A stretch of 64,000 bases of DNA from Strigamia acuminata (taxonomy: Eukaryota > Arthropoda > Chilopoda > Geophilomorpha > Linotaeniidae): assembly GCA_949358305.1 (NCBI GenBank), contig OX442324.1:2469501-2533500 (forward strand). Reading direction: 5' to 3'. The position numbers and the translations under genes are program-made. Positions 50,201-61,107 of the stretch are shown here, one piece after another; position 1 is the stretch's first letter; every line of letters begins with the position of its first letter. The notes below the pieces were generated by a model, which worked only from the letters and a program-made list of their open reading frames with translations, was not told where the DNA came from and searched no databases.

Positions 50201-51903
50201 GGGCGTTACTGTGTGCGCAATTGGCAAACGTTTCGCATTCGAAATTAGGAGTTTTCAAGGCAGCGGGTAAAATTTCAAAGCTTGTGAGCATCAAGCTGGT
50301 CAAATCGGACGTTAACCGAAATGCAAGCACGCTTAAAGCATTATTTTGGAGCCCAGGTATTAACCCGCTTCCTTCTTGAAAGCAAGCTTTCGAAGTTTAC
50401 CCGCTTCCTTGTGTTTTTTCCACTGTGAGCGTCAAAAATACAAACACAAGTGCAGTATTTGAAGCTTACAAGTTTTTTATGTTGAAAGAATGGCTGCAAG
50501 AGAAAAACCTATCGACGGAGTTTGAGAAATTTCCAAAGACGGAGTTGAATGACCTTTTAGGCCAATATTACCAAGATGTATCCGAAGAATACGGTGTGGA
50601 ATACAAGTGGTGAGAGCGATATTGAGGAGTCGATTCGACTTGACATTGCATTGTTGCATGTTTCAGGGCCACTTTGGATGGAATCCGGTCCGCGCTTGAA
50701 AAACACCTTTCTTCGTGCAGCAACCCGGTGAATATTGTGAACGACGCCGAGTTCAAGGGCAGTAACGAAATTTTGCAGAGTTTCGTGAAAAAGCGCCGGT
50801 ACGAGGACAACGGAGGAGAGAAAAAAGCAATTCCTTCCAAAATGAGCAAAGCGCCTGGTCCTGCCGTAAGTGAAAAGGGGTTTTGAAAATGGGGCAACGA
50901 ATAACAACAATATATGTTATATTTTGTTTGTCTTTCGAAGGAATCGGAGTCGCAAATCATCACGACCGAAGACCTATTGAAAATCCACACGTCGCTGTTT
51001 CTAACAACCGACAACCCGGAAGGCCTGCTCCACAAAGTCTGGTTTGACCTGATCCTTTTTCTGGGAATATTTTGTGGTCAAAATCCATCGCTACATTCCT
51101 TGAAACTGAACGCCGACCCCGACAAGAGCGAATTCTACTGCTTCTACGCCGAGAACGAGAACAACGACAACGGCCTGCGCATGTACGGAAGCTCCGGCAG
51201 CCTCTGTCCCCTGGCCGCGTTGAAGAAGTATTTGTCGAAACTGCACCCGGATCAAGAACAGTTATTCCAGCACCCGAACCCGAACTGGAGTCCCGAGAGC
51301 GACATCTGGTACTCGCCCGAACCGATGAGTCCCGACGACCTGGAAAGTGTGGCCGATTTCCTGCTGCGCTCCACCGGCCTCTCGAAATGCTACGGCCTCA
51401 CGTCGTTGCACGCGACCAGCGAGTGGGTGCAGGAGTTGTGGGAGAACGGCAAGGATCGGGAGAGCATACTCACGCTGACCGGTCTCCTGACGGATTGCGA
51501 GTCGGCGCAAAGCGTGGAGGCGGACGCTTTGGCGAGCAGAGACGAAATTAAGAGTTCGCTGTTGGATTCGACGAACGCGTCGAACGACTTAGACGAAATG
51601 GTGAAGAAGATCGGGCGCGCGCCAACTAGTCCAACGTTAAAATGCATCGCGCCGAGCTCGCAGTCGATGCTGTTGCTTCCAAACGATCACTTTTCGTCTT
51701 TCGTACAATCGGGCATGCACTTGAGTTCGATGCTGCCGTCGAGCATGCTGCTGCCCGTTCCATTCCAAGAACCAAGCCCGCTTCCGTCGTTAATGTACCT
51801 CAAGCCCGAACAGTCGTCGAAACGAATTCAAGATTTCCGAAGTGACATTCACATCAGTATTAACTCCACTGTACCGAACAGCAATAGTCTGACGACCACG
51901 TAA
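37341..51903 (+). CDS. Protein with two tandem DUF3504 (Crypton tyrosine-recombinase-derived) regions
   Basis: Nine coding exons: 37341-37603, 37977-38552, 46151-46436, 46655-46881, 49758-49856, 49920-50020, 50456-50609, 50667-50865 and 50941-51903. Phases agree; 2868 bases, 955 residues. Copy 1 (about 47-335) has the core-binding part (KTRFDLELVKSFL, KKKNGEDFEPGTLRG) and the catalytic-like part (LLNTVWFNNWVYFGLRGMKV, PFYLAPNS, LMKTMVINAGLPEKKRIAYR). A Pro/Gln run (333-350) and a Ser-rich linker follow. Copy 2 (about 518-830) repeats the pattern (FFMLKEWLQEK, ELNDLLGQYYQD, TLDGIRSALEKHL, GLLHKVWFDLILFLGIFCG). DUF3504 is known from QRICH1, ZMYM2/3/4/6, KIAA1958 and KCTD1, host genes derived from Crypton transposons. 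Copy 1 keeps the first Arg (R196) but lacks HxxR; copy 2 lacks that Arg too. It is likely a nuclear DNA- or chromatin-binding protein rather than an enzyme (inference). The exon 7 acceptor was chosen by phase; nearby AGs exist. Confidence 0.9.
40560..41130. repeat. Degenerate intronic tandem repeat
   Basis: Repeated variants of AAATGGTTTAAATCAATTTT and GGGTTTAAAAA with a unit of roughly 30-40 bases, drifting along the stretch. Confidence 0.6.
43049..43135 (+). pseudogene. 5S rRNA-derived sequence (SINE head or pseudogene)
   Basis: The core TCCCAAGTTAAGCAGCATTG, GGTCTGGTCAGTACTTGGA and TGGATGGGTGACCTGG follows the conserved 5S order (box A, intermediate element, box C). A five-base TTGGA duplication breaks box C, and the normal 5S 3' half is replaced by unrelated sequence (about 43140-43200, including GGGTTTCCTGTGGTTTTTTT). 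This is what a 5S-headed (SINE3-type) retroposon or a decayed 5S copy would look like. It sits on the sense strand within a coding gene's intron. Confidence 0.75.
45440..45770. repeat. Intronic tandem repeat of about 35 bp
   Basis: Repeats of the form TTTCTGGAAAATTTTCAAAT then TTATCGGAATT, about nine degraded units. Both strands stay open by chance because the unit avoids stops. Confidence 0.7.
47319..47701. mobile_element. MITE with AGGTGCATTCGAAAA ends
   Basis: 15-bp inverted ends (AGGTGCATTCGAAAA and TTTTCGAATGCACCT). Same end type as 25351 and 53399. Lies in intron 4 of the tandem DUF3504 gene. Confidence 0.72.
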
Positions 51904-53398
51904 TAACGTAGGCAAGCTAATCGTCTAGCGGGACAAGTGTTAGATTTTACTTCCCCATTATTAGTTGCAGTAAGTATCGAAACAAAAGTATTGAGAAATG
52001 CAAAAATGCTGTCGATCGGTTCTTGTTCTTTTTCTTTTTTAACGCTAAGTGTCGTGCGGAAATAGAATATTATTGCAATGTCGAACTCGAATCTCAACTT
52101 TTACGCCTCAAAATATCTCTTGTTAGTCGAATTTGTAGTCGCGAAACGAGCCATGTTCAAAATGTGCGAATACCGAATACTGCGAAACCAACCCTGGTGC
52201 CGGATTCACTCAAAAACGAGAGGAGGAGCGAGCGATTGTGAATATCTTGTCTTTTTGTGCTATTACTTGTATTTTATCATTTGATTTGCTAGCGACTAGC
52301 GAGTGTATCGTTGTTTTTTCAATCTTTTTTCCGATGTTTCAGTGAATCGGTGAATCTGGGTCCCCGCTTCCCGCTCCCTGCTCCGGCTTTTTTTTTCTTC
52401 TTTGTGGCTCTTTGTGGCGTGAAAGGTGGTTTGCAGTGTGCATGTTGTATTTGGTTTGATATTTGATATCGGTTATTATTGTCATTTGTTTGTTTGTTTG
52501 GGGGAATCGACAAAGCGTTCGTTCGGCGGAAGATGAGTGTGATAGTAAATTTTGTTTGACGTCAAATATTTAAATATTTAATCCATTATATAAATTCTGT
52601 CTGAGATTATTTGTTAACCCGCTAAGCTACCCAATGAAAAAGTCACAAAAAAAATTGAAAACAAGAAAAAACAAACAAGCAAAAACAAACAACAACTAGT
52701 GTTTCTAAGGTAATCCAGGGGTAACCAATATGCTATGGGAGTACAATGTCTAGTTTTGTCAAACTAGTATCTTTTGTAAAGTTGAATTGAACATGAATTA
52801 ATATTACTGTGTAATCGGACACTAACAATGACAATCGAATAATTTATGTATTGACAACAAAACATATTGTAATGAAGTTTTTTACTATTGGTGATTATAT
52901 AGTTTGTGGCTACTTAACAAAATTGTTTATTGCTTGTGTTTCTTGTCCAAATATAATGTAGAAATGATGTATGCACAATATTATGATGACAATGACGTAA
53001 AAGACAATTTATAGCTTTTATAATAATAATAATTAATAATAATAATTAATAATTAATAATAATGCTGCATATGCATGTGTTTTATACAAAAGTAACAAGC
53101 AATAAGTTAAGCGAAAGTTTGAAATACTCATTTTGAATTTAATTGTCAATTTAGAGATCAATGAAACAAAACAACAAAAATGTGTTCTTTTTTTTAAAAA
53201 TATTTTGGGGTATTTGGAATCTGTTTTTGTGCTTGACATTAATTCCCTTTACAAAATTAGTGACATTTTATTTTAATTTGTAAGAAAACAGTTTTTCTGA
53301 ATACTCTTGTCATCACTTAAGCGGCTATTTAATTATAATTAGATTGAAAGTGACCAAGTGAGAAAAAAAAATCCCTGTTTGATTGCAACGATTGACAA
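51904..53398 (+). other. 3' UTR and flank of the tandem DUF3504 gene
   Basis: Follows the stop codon at 51901-51903. I could not find an unambiguous AATAAA at a sensible distance. Beyond about 52600 it is AT-rich with AAT microsatellites (53020-53065). Confidence 0.4.
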
Positions 53399-53674
53399 TA
53401 GGTGCATTCAATTCTTGAAGGACAAGTGTCTTTGATAACTCACTTAAAAGGCACCACGACTTCCTTTCCTGCCTTATAGAAGTGACTTCTGCTTACGCAC
53501 ATGTTCAATCGTGGTCAAAAAAATTGTCGCTCTTAAGTCGTGCTCTCGATTCTTTCGACCACGATTGTATTTTGGTTTGCGAGTTGGGTCGGCAACCATT
53601 TTGGAGATGTGAAATGTAATGCCACTTAGGGGTGATGGCACTTCACTTCTCCTTTTGCAAATGAAACGCACCTA
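53399..53674. mobile_element. MITE with TAGGTGCATTCAA ends
   Basis: Left TAGGTGCATTCAATTC and right GAAACGCACCTA, imperfect inverted ends, with an inner perfect palindrome CAATCGTGGTC / GACCACGATTG at 53507-53568 that may be a second nested insertion. Confidence 0.6.
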
Positions 53675-54039
53675 ATTTCTATCAGTTTACCTGTATTTTT
53701 GAATTTTCAAGCTACTTAGAGGCTGGACTTTTTCAGTGAAAGCTAAATTACCAATTTATTGTTACTGAGCACAATAATTCAGCTAAAAACCATACAAGAC
53801 AATCGTGTGTGGATTTTCAAAAAAACAAAAATGAAGTAGGGGCCGGTTCGCTAACAAAACCATAACGATAACTAACGATTAAATCACCCAAAGCGCTTTC
53901 GACCATTGCTGGTCTTCCTCAGTGGGTAAGAGAAGACAATTTTATTGTTGCAGTCTGTTAGACTGACATCGTTTTGCATAGATGGACACACTTGCGAATT
54001 AGCAACACATAGTTAGTGCGGATGCAGTGGCACATCGTG

Positions 54040-54720
54040 GTGCTCAGGACTGGACTGGTCTGGCGGGATACCAGGAATTTCCCGGTGGCCCATGACAATG
54101 TGAAATTTTTCTTCATTTTACTAGCCTTGCCTTATGGCCAGATCTATCCAGATTTTCCGGTACTAAATTTGTTCCCATGGTCCGACCTATTCAGATTTCC
54201 GGGCACTAAATTTGTTCCCGTGGTTCGGCCTATCCAGATTTCTTGGGGGTAAATTTGTTCCCATGGCCCGATCTATCCAGATTTCTCGGTACTAAATTTG
54301 TTTCCATGGCCCGACATATTTAGATTTCCGGGCACTAAATTTGTTCCCGTGGTCGACCTATTTAGATTTCCGGGTACAAAATTTGTTCCCATGGTCCGGC
54401 CTATCCAGATTTCTTGGTAGTAAATTTGTTCCCATGGCCCGATCTATCCAGATTTCTCGGTATTAAATTTGTTCCCGTGGTCCGACCTATTCAGATTTCT
54501 GGGTACTAAATTTGTTCCCGTGGTCCGGCCTATCCAGATTTCTTGGTAGTAAATTTGTTCCCATGGCCCGATCTATCCAGATTTCTCGGTACTAAATTTG
54601 TTCCCGTGGTCCAACCTATCCAGATTTCTCGGTACTAAATTTGTTCCCGTGGTCCAACCTATCCAGACTTTCGGGTACTAAATGTGTTCCCAGTTCAGTT
54701 CTGGTGGTGCTTGGGTGACC
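54040..54720 (+). repeat. Dispersed element with about 13 internal 43-bp units
   Basis: Unit pattern: CC.GATCTATCCAGATTTC, then TCGGTACTAAATTTGTTCCC, then GTGGT. I count 13 occurrences of AAATTTGTTCCC or close variants between 54165 and 54690. The flank GGACTGGTCTGGCGGGATAC matches the single-unit copy at 26068-26213, so this is one transposon-like family in which the inner unit has expanded. Confidence 0.85.
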
Positions 54721-57080
54721 CTGAGCACTGGAAGCAAATGGGCATGAAAATTTCAAAACGTTTATTTATTTATGTTTTTGGTAAACTGATTAATTGAAAT
54801 GGGCCCAAGATGATTGCCCAGTGTGCCCATGTTATGATGTACCACTGCTCGAATAGAAAAGTAGTCGACGGTAAAATCCTTCGGTTATCGAACCAACGAG
54901 TTTGGTGGGATCCGGCCCAAACATTGCACATATCAAACAAACATCATATGCATACGTAAAAAAAAAAAAAGAAGCAAAAATGTGTTATTTGGGTACCACA
55001 AATTGAATTCTGCTTTCTTCTCTTTCTTATGGCAATATGATACTCGAATTCTATTCGGCAACTAAAGACAGTGACAAGATTGGCAATTGTTTAAGAAAAA
55101 TGAAGATTGGTGTGTATTTTTTAAATAATCCTATTTTTCACTTTCCTTTTTTATTTTGATTTTTATAATGCTGTAACTTCTCATAGAAAACAAGATGTAC
55201 CGACATTAAGAGATTGATACTGTACTGTTCACTTATTGAAGCAAACAATGTAACAATGTGTAATTGTAAAAGTACTTGCTTTATTGCATATGGTTTTACT
55301 CCTGGTTGTATTTGGTTCTGTGTATGCTTTAAAACAAATGTGAACATAATAAGCAAAATTATATTTGTAGGAAAAAAATGCAGTATTGTATGTGATTGAT
55401 TTATATGCTTTATAGCATGTATGATTGGGAAAAAATATAATAGAAATGTGTTATTATGCGACTTTTAATTAATCTAATCATTAACAATAGCTGCGTTCAA
55501 ACTGATTAAGCAAATAAGTGCAATAAGTGAAATAAATGACTTATTATTGAATGCTACTGCGCATGCTTGTGTGCAGTATCAGCATGCGCAAATCGAATAA
55601 TTTCCACTGACGATAAAGGAAAATCAAGCGAGACAACTCCTTGCTTAAAGTTCAGCAAAACAAGCAAAATAAAGCCTCAGAAACGTGGAATTAACACGAA
55701 GTTGGCAAGACGGATGTTTTCGAGTGTCAAGTTTGCGCAGGTACCGTATTTCAGCGATTACAAGAAAACATGTGAAATTTAAGACGGGATATAAAGACGC
55801 GCCCAATTTTTCCACTGACCGACAGTGACGCCTAGCACTGAATTGGAAAAACACGTTTCAAGGTTTTATATTACAAGGAAGTTTTGCCACTAGATGTCGC
55901 AACCAAGCATCCAGGAACTAAATAACTCTTGAGCAATCATATTACCAGATCGACTGTCCGTGCGAACAAATAAAAATCATCAAGGTCCTGGTCTTGGGCC
56001 GCTTTTTCGTGGGCCCGCAGTCCCACACGGCAACCGTTGGCGGCTTTTTGGTCGAAGGGCGCCATTTTATAAAATTAAGCACCAAAATTTCCCGTCTCAC
56101 TTGTCAGGAACCCCAACTCCTAAAATGGGCCCAAATTTTCCGTCTCCGAGACCATAATTCCCAAATGGGGCCCAAATTTCTAGTCTCAAGGACCCTATTT
56201 ATGGGGCCCGAATTTTCAGTCTCAGGTGCCTTGTATGTTTGTATGTTTTAGTGGATCAGAGCAATGCAGTGCAGCTTGTTTCTGCGAGCAAGTGGCCTCA
56301 CTCACTGAAGCTGTGAAATGAAAATGGCTTGCGAAATTTTATCAATAGAAGTCAGTCAAGTATGTGAAGAAACACATTAATTTCCAGGCTCTTGTGAAAA
56401 TCGTTTATTAGCATTTAGCAACAATTCCAAAACTGATTTATTGACAATTTTGCTGCCACTGCGCATGCTTGATTGCGAAGTCGAACAGGAAGTGTGAGTG
56501 TTCTGAGAAATGAGAAAAGGAGAAGAATTTTTTAATCTCCAAATTCCAAAAAGTAAAAATAAATTTTTTTTTAAATAAACAATAAAAGAATGGACATTTT
56601 TTGTGGTTTTTTGCTGACATTGATACATGATAGAAGAAGAGTATTGTGTTTGTAGGGCGTGGAAAGGAAATGCCCGCGTCCAAAGTGCAATTCTTATCAC
56701 TCTGAGCAAAGTTTGAGAAGAGTTGATGAGGAAATTTGGAATCATGCGATGGATATTTGCGTGAGAAAAAAATTCTCGGTCAATTTTCTTGTATAGCGCC
56801 AGTACTGAGAAAGTTTCGTGTGAATTGGGCGCATTCATTGTCACTTGTTCTGATAAACAGAGCAACTCGTTCAGTTTGATCACTTGCTCAGCATGTTTCA
56901 CTCGTGGGGTTCACTGCTTTGGTTTGGTCACTCAAATTAACTTTCCCACGCAACCAGAAGGTCAAGTTCTGAATTGTGATAGTCTCACAACTATCAATGT
57001 TTGGGATGACTAAACATTAGTTGGACAAAAGAAAGGAATTCACTTTTCAATACTGGAAAATCAAAAAATCAAAAAAAGTG
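54721..57080. other. Intergenic region
   Basis: No supportable exon. 55490-55660 carries the dispersed end type TAGCTGCGTTCAA, and 56090-56225 has a short imperfect repeat of GGGCCCAAATTT.CCGTCTC. Nothing else is clear. Confidence 0.35.
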
Positions 57081-57084
57081 CAAA

Positions 57085-57420
57085 AATAAAATAAAATAAA
57101 ATAAAATAAAAATAAAATAAAATAAAATAAAATAAAAATAAAATAAAATAAAATAAAATAAAATAAAAATAAAATAAAATAAAATAAAAATAAAATAAAA
57201 TAAAATAAAAATCAAATCAAATCAAATCAAATCAAATCAAAATAAAATCAAATCAAATCAAAATAAAATAAGGGACAAAATTAAATAAAATAAGGGACAA
57301 AATTAAATAAAATAAGGGACAAAATTAAATAAAATAAGGGACAAAATTAAATAAAATAAGGGACAAAATTAAATAAAATAAGGGACAAAATTAAAGAAAA
57401 TAAGGGAGAAAATTAAAAAT
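57085..57420. repeat. Composite tandem array: AAAAT pentamers, AAATC pentamers, then 22-bp units
   Basis: 57085-57210 is (AAAAT)n with interspersed AAAAAT; 57211-57265 is (AAATC)n; 57266-57420 is six to seven copies of the 22-mer AAAATAAGGGACAAAATTAA-AT. Each unit seems derived from its neighbour by small changes. Confidence 0.9.
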
Positions 57421-60400
57421 AAGGGGTAAAACAATTCGGGATAAAAGTTGGTGCAATCTGGGAGCAAAATGTATCAATTTTGACCAAATTTTTGGCCACA
57501 GTTGAATCTAAAATTGGTATTTTTTAAAAAATTATATCTAATTTTTTTTCTCGGTTTTTGTTTTTTTATTAGCGAAGTTGATATAGATTTTATTAAACGA
57601 AAACATGCCAAACGAGCAAATTTTTTTCATATTAAATTAAATCCAACTTGGTGGGACCGGAAAAGTGACAAATCCTTTGCTCGGAATCCACTGGTATTGC
57701 TACATGGAAAAATAAGCAAATTTATTATTTCTAATAGTTCATTGGTTTCACGCAAAGTTCAAACTATAAAAGTTGAAAAATAACTGGTGAAAAATCTATT
57801 TTGGAATTTCGATGTTGGTAAACTCGACCTAGAAAGTTAAAGTTTTTTCAACTTGTTTACGGAGAAATGGATTTAGGTGCCTTATCAGTTGTAAGAAATA
57901 CTGCAATGAAAATTTCCCCCAAACATTTCTTGGGAACTCAATACTCGCGTTCTTTTATTCATATTTATGCAAAAAAAAAAAAAAAGAAGAAAGGGTCTAC
58001 AAACAAAACAAGATTTTCACAACCGGTTTATATTTACTAGAGATATATACATTGAATGGATACGGTACACTACGTACTTGAAAGGGAAGCTTGTTTCATT
58101 CATGCAAAACACGAAAGAGGGTGCGCATTTCCAAAATAATACGCTCACACGCACTCTCGCATTATTACGTCAGTATTCCGCCAAACGTGGAAATGCAAAC
58201 AAAATCAAAAACATTTCTTGTGTGAAAAAACAAATCACGTTCGTTTCCGTGCTAGCAAAACGAATTTTCCACTTTTAATCAACATTAAACGAGTTTACAA
58301 TAGATGGCGTGCGTGGTTCTACGTCATTTACGACCGACCACTTCTGGCATTGGCACAAAGCCAGCAGCTGCACACTTCCGAGCCCTTGTCGGTCGCCAAG
58401 CCCCTCTGAACACCTGAAATTGGGCAAAGAATGCAAAACATTCCCATAGAAAAATCATCACTGAAAAATTTCACATTCCATTCTCTCGTTACACCGAAAA
58501 AAAAATAAAACAGATTATTTTATTCAATTTAATTTATTTCAATAAAAGAAATGTCACGAGCCTCCTCTTGTGGATGGCAAAGATTTGTTGTTTTGCAACG
58601 GCGCCAATCCGAGCCGACTCCGACTGTATCCGTGACCGTGACTGAAATTTCGCAGTCTCATGATCTTGATTCATGTTGGCGGCATACATAGCTGATGCGC
58701 AGTCGATATGGGCGGAAAGATCCATGTGATCACAATTACGACTGACAAAAACACGATGCGTCATATAGTTTACTATACACGCAAAAGGTAAATTGTTCTG
58801 TGAATTGTGACATCACAGGAAATCGTGACGTCACAAATATCTTTTCTTCGCTCGTTATTATTGTTGTTGATGTTTTTCGCACCAAATAAATTTCTACACC
58901 ATCAAATGATAAAATAAAATAAACATTTTTTTATTTTTCATAAATTTTTAAAAATATTTTTGGACATTTTTTTTGTTGTTTGACAAAATGGCTAAAAATA
59001 AGCGAATTTATTTTCATTTCTTCATTTTTTATTTATTTTTTTTTTCAAAAAAAAAAAAAAAAATTGAATGTATAATTTCATAATTCCATAATTCCATAAA
59101 TCCATAAATAACTAATTATAATTATCAATTAATTGAATTTCCACGAAGCGGTTTCAAATTCATTCAAAATATTCCATAGGGGAATTTTTGAGCTGGCGAT
59201 GGTGTGTTCACGTTCATAGTTCATGAAATTCCTAAGTTCAGTGTCCAAAGTTTAAGCAACATTAATATTCAACGCCCGATACTGATAGAAATGCAAATTA
59301 AAAAAAAGCAAAACAAAAAAAATTTAATAGTTCAATATCATTCGAAATTGACCATTTAAAAAATGTAAAACAACATCAGTGATATCAAACTATAAATAAT
59401 TTTTGCACGTGTTCAATTGTGTATTGTATCCTGTAGGTATTATGTATTATGTCAATGCTTAAAAAAAAATAAATGAATTGGATCCTGTTTTGCGGGGGCG
59501 TGCAATACAGCTTCGCCTTCTCCACGTGTATACGTTCAACAATTACGCTCTGATGTTTGTGCACTCAACATACGTGTGACGTCAAGCGAAATTCAATTTA
59601 TTTATTTGTATTTATTTTTTTTTTACCTTTTTCATATCTGTGAATGAATCGAGAGCTTTTTAAATGTCACCCACTTAAAAAAAAAAAAATTATATTTTTT
59701 TTAAATTAAATTTTTCAGAATTTTATTCTAAAACGAAATAAATGATTTTATTTACTTTATATTTTCCCGAATATTTTTTTTTTCTAAATTAATTAAATCC
59801 ACAAAAAATTAGAATTGAAAATTTGATATTTAATTCCTTAAAATGCAGAAAAATGGAATTTGTTTGCAATTATTTGTCTAAAGTGATAAAATTCAGCGAA
59901 AATCTGCCTTTGACCTTTACAACTGCATTGTGCAAATGGTTGGTTGCAGACTTGCAGGCTTGCAGGCTTGCAGCAGTGCCATTTGTTCACGAAATTTTAT
60001 TTCAAGGTTTCTTATTATTTTTAATAATTTGAAAATACTAGTAAAGAAGAATAAAAAAAAAAAAGAGCGAAACAATGGCGTTTTCCCGCCATTTTTCCAT
60101 TGTTAGCCGCAACCCCTATCTCGTTACTAGGTCATCACCGAGCGCGGCACGTGGTAAACAGTAGGGCTAAAGATGGCATCCGATCCCTCTAGCGAGTAAA
60201 AGTAAAGACTGGAGAGGTTTGTGGGTTTTATTGAGCAAAATATGGGAAAGGACGGATATCTTTGGATGAAAATAATCTTTTATTGATCTCTTTTGTGTTT
60301 TTCGAGAAATTATTTGATCGCACAGGACGAGTTTTGTGTATTTGGACGAATTAAAAAGGCTCGCACATGCGCACATGCGAGAATTTCACTCGAGTCGAAC

Positions 60401-60539
60401 GTCGTCTCACTCCAGAATGCTGTGTCACTGCATGTGACGCACAGTCTCATTTCTCTGATTGGTTCGATTCTATCGATTGAATCCCATTGGCTGGCACGTC
60501 TTTCACTACTAGGGATTCAGGGATTTCCACCGTGTTTCC
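57421..60539. other. Intergenic region upstream of the PIM kinase
   Basis: An open frame after a good acceptor (TTTTTTTATTAG, then 57572-57783) gives about 70 residues with a stop but no recognisable family. Otherwise AT-rich. A short GCTTGCAG repeat is at 59947-59975. No supported gene. Confidence 0.35.
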
Positions 60540-61107
60540 ACTACGAGGAAATGAGTGAACCGCCGCGTCACTACTGCGCCAGACGATATGAGCCGCCGCG
60601 AACGAGAAATAGTTTCCTAGTTATTACAATACGATTTATTTCACCCCGAACAATAAACAAAACCTTAAATGACCAATCGAAACACATCTACCCACGCATA
60701 TTATGCAATGAAATAAATACAAAAAAAATTCGTTTTTCTCTAATGTTTGGCCGCGCGCACGGATACATGTCTGGCACGCGAACTGTGAGTGTTTTTTGAG
60801 ACCGCATCATCCGTTTTCATTTTAGTTGTGCGCGCCCTTTTTCTCGTGATACAGTTAGTTCCGTGGAAATCGGATATCGTGCAAGAATTTCCATCCGAAT
60901 TTCGCGAAAAACAAACGGAGCCGCGCCGCACTGCGAACCCAGCTCGCAGCACATGCTGAGCCGTGAAAATCGCGCACGAAAGAACGCGAAAGAAATGCCA
61001 GGTTAGACCCAAACAAACCATCGCATCGAAATATACGAACAGAAAAAGGATTCGCGCCACACCACGTGCTGTTTTCTCTCTGCACTCCGACTCCTCACGC
61101 AGCCACG
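60540..61107 (+). promoter_or_regulatory. CpG-rich promoter / leader of the PIM kinase
   Basis: GC- and CpG-rich compared with its flanks (CCGCGCGCACGG, GAGCCGCGCCGCACTGCG). It runs directly into the start codon context GCCACGATGG at 61108, which fits a Kozak-like start. Confidence 0.55.

Noticed and set aside
50056-50379. 107-codon open frame between DUF3504 exons 6 and 7 as a coding exon
   Set aside because: Exon 6 joins exon 7 at 50456 in phase without it, and the translation resembles nothing in the family.
51072-51551. A 159-residue open frame overlapping the last DUF3504 exon
   Set aside because: It is an out-of-frame shadow of a GC-rich exon, very Arg-rich, with no domain pattern, while the main frame is clearly DUF3504.
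57572-57783. About 70 codons after a strong acceptor, ending in a stop, as a possible terminal exon
   Set aside because: No recognisable family and no upstream partner exon could be found on this strand.
58304-58417. Short frame starting MACVVLRHLRPTTSG
   Set aside because: Only 37 codons, no recognisable family, no splice partner, and no clear leader or poly(A) signal.
60460-60490. GGTTCGATTC box-B-like word as a tRNA gene
   Set aside because: No box A at the right distance and no cloverleaf can be drawn.
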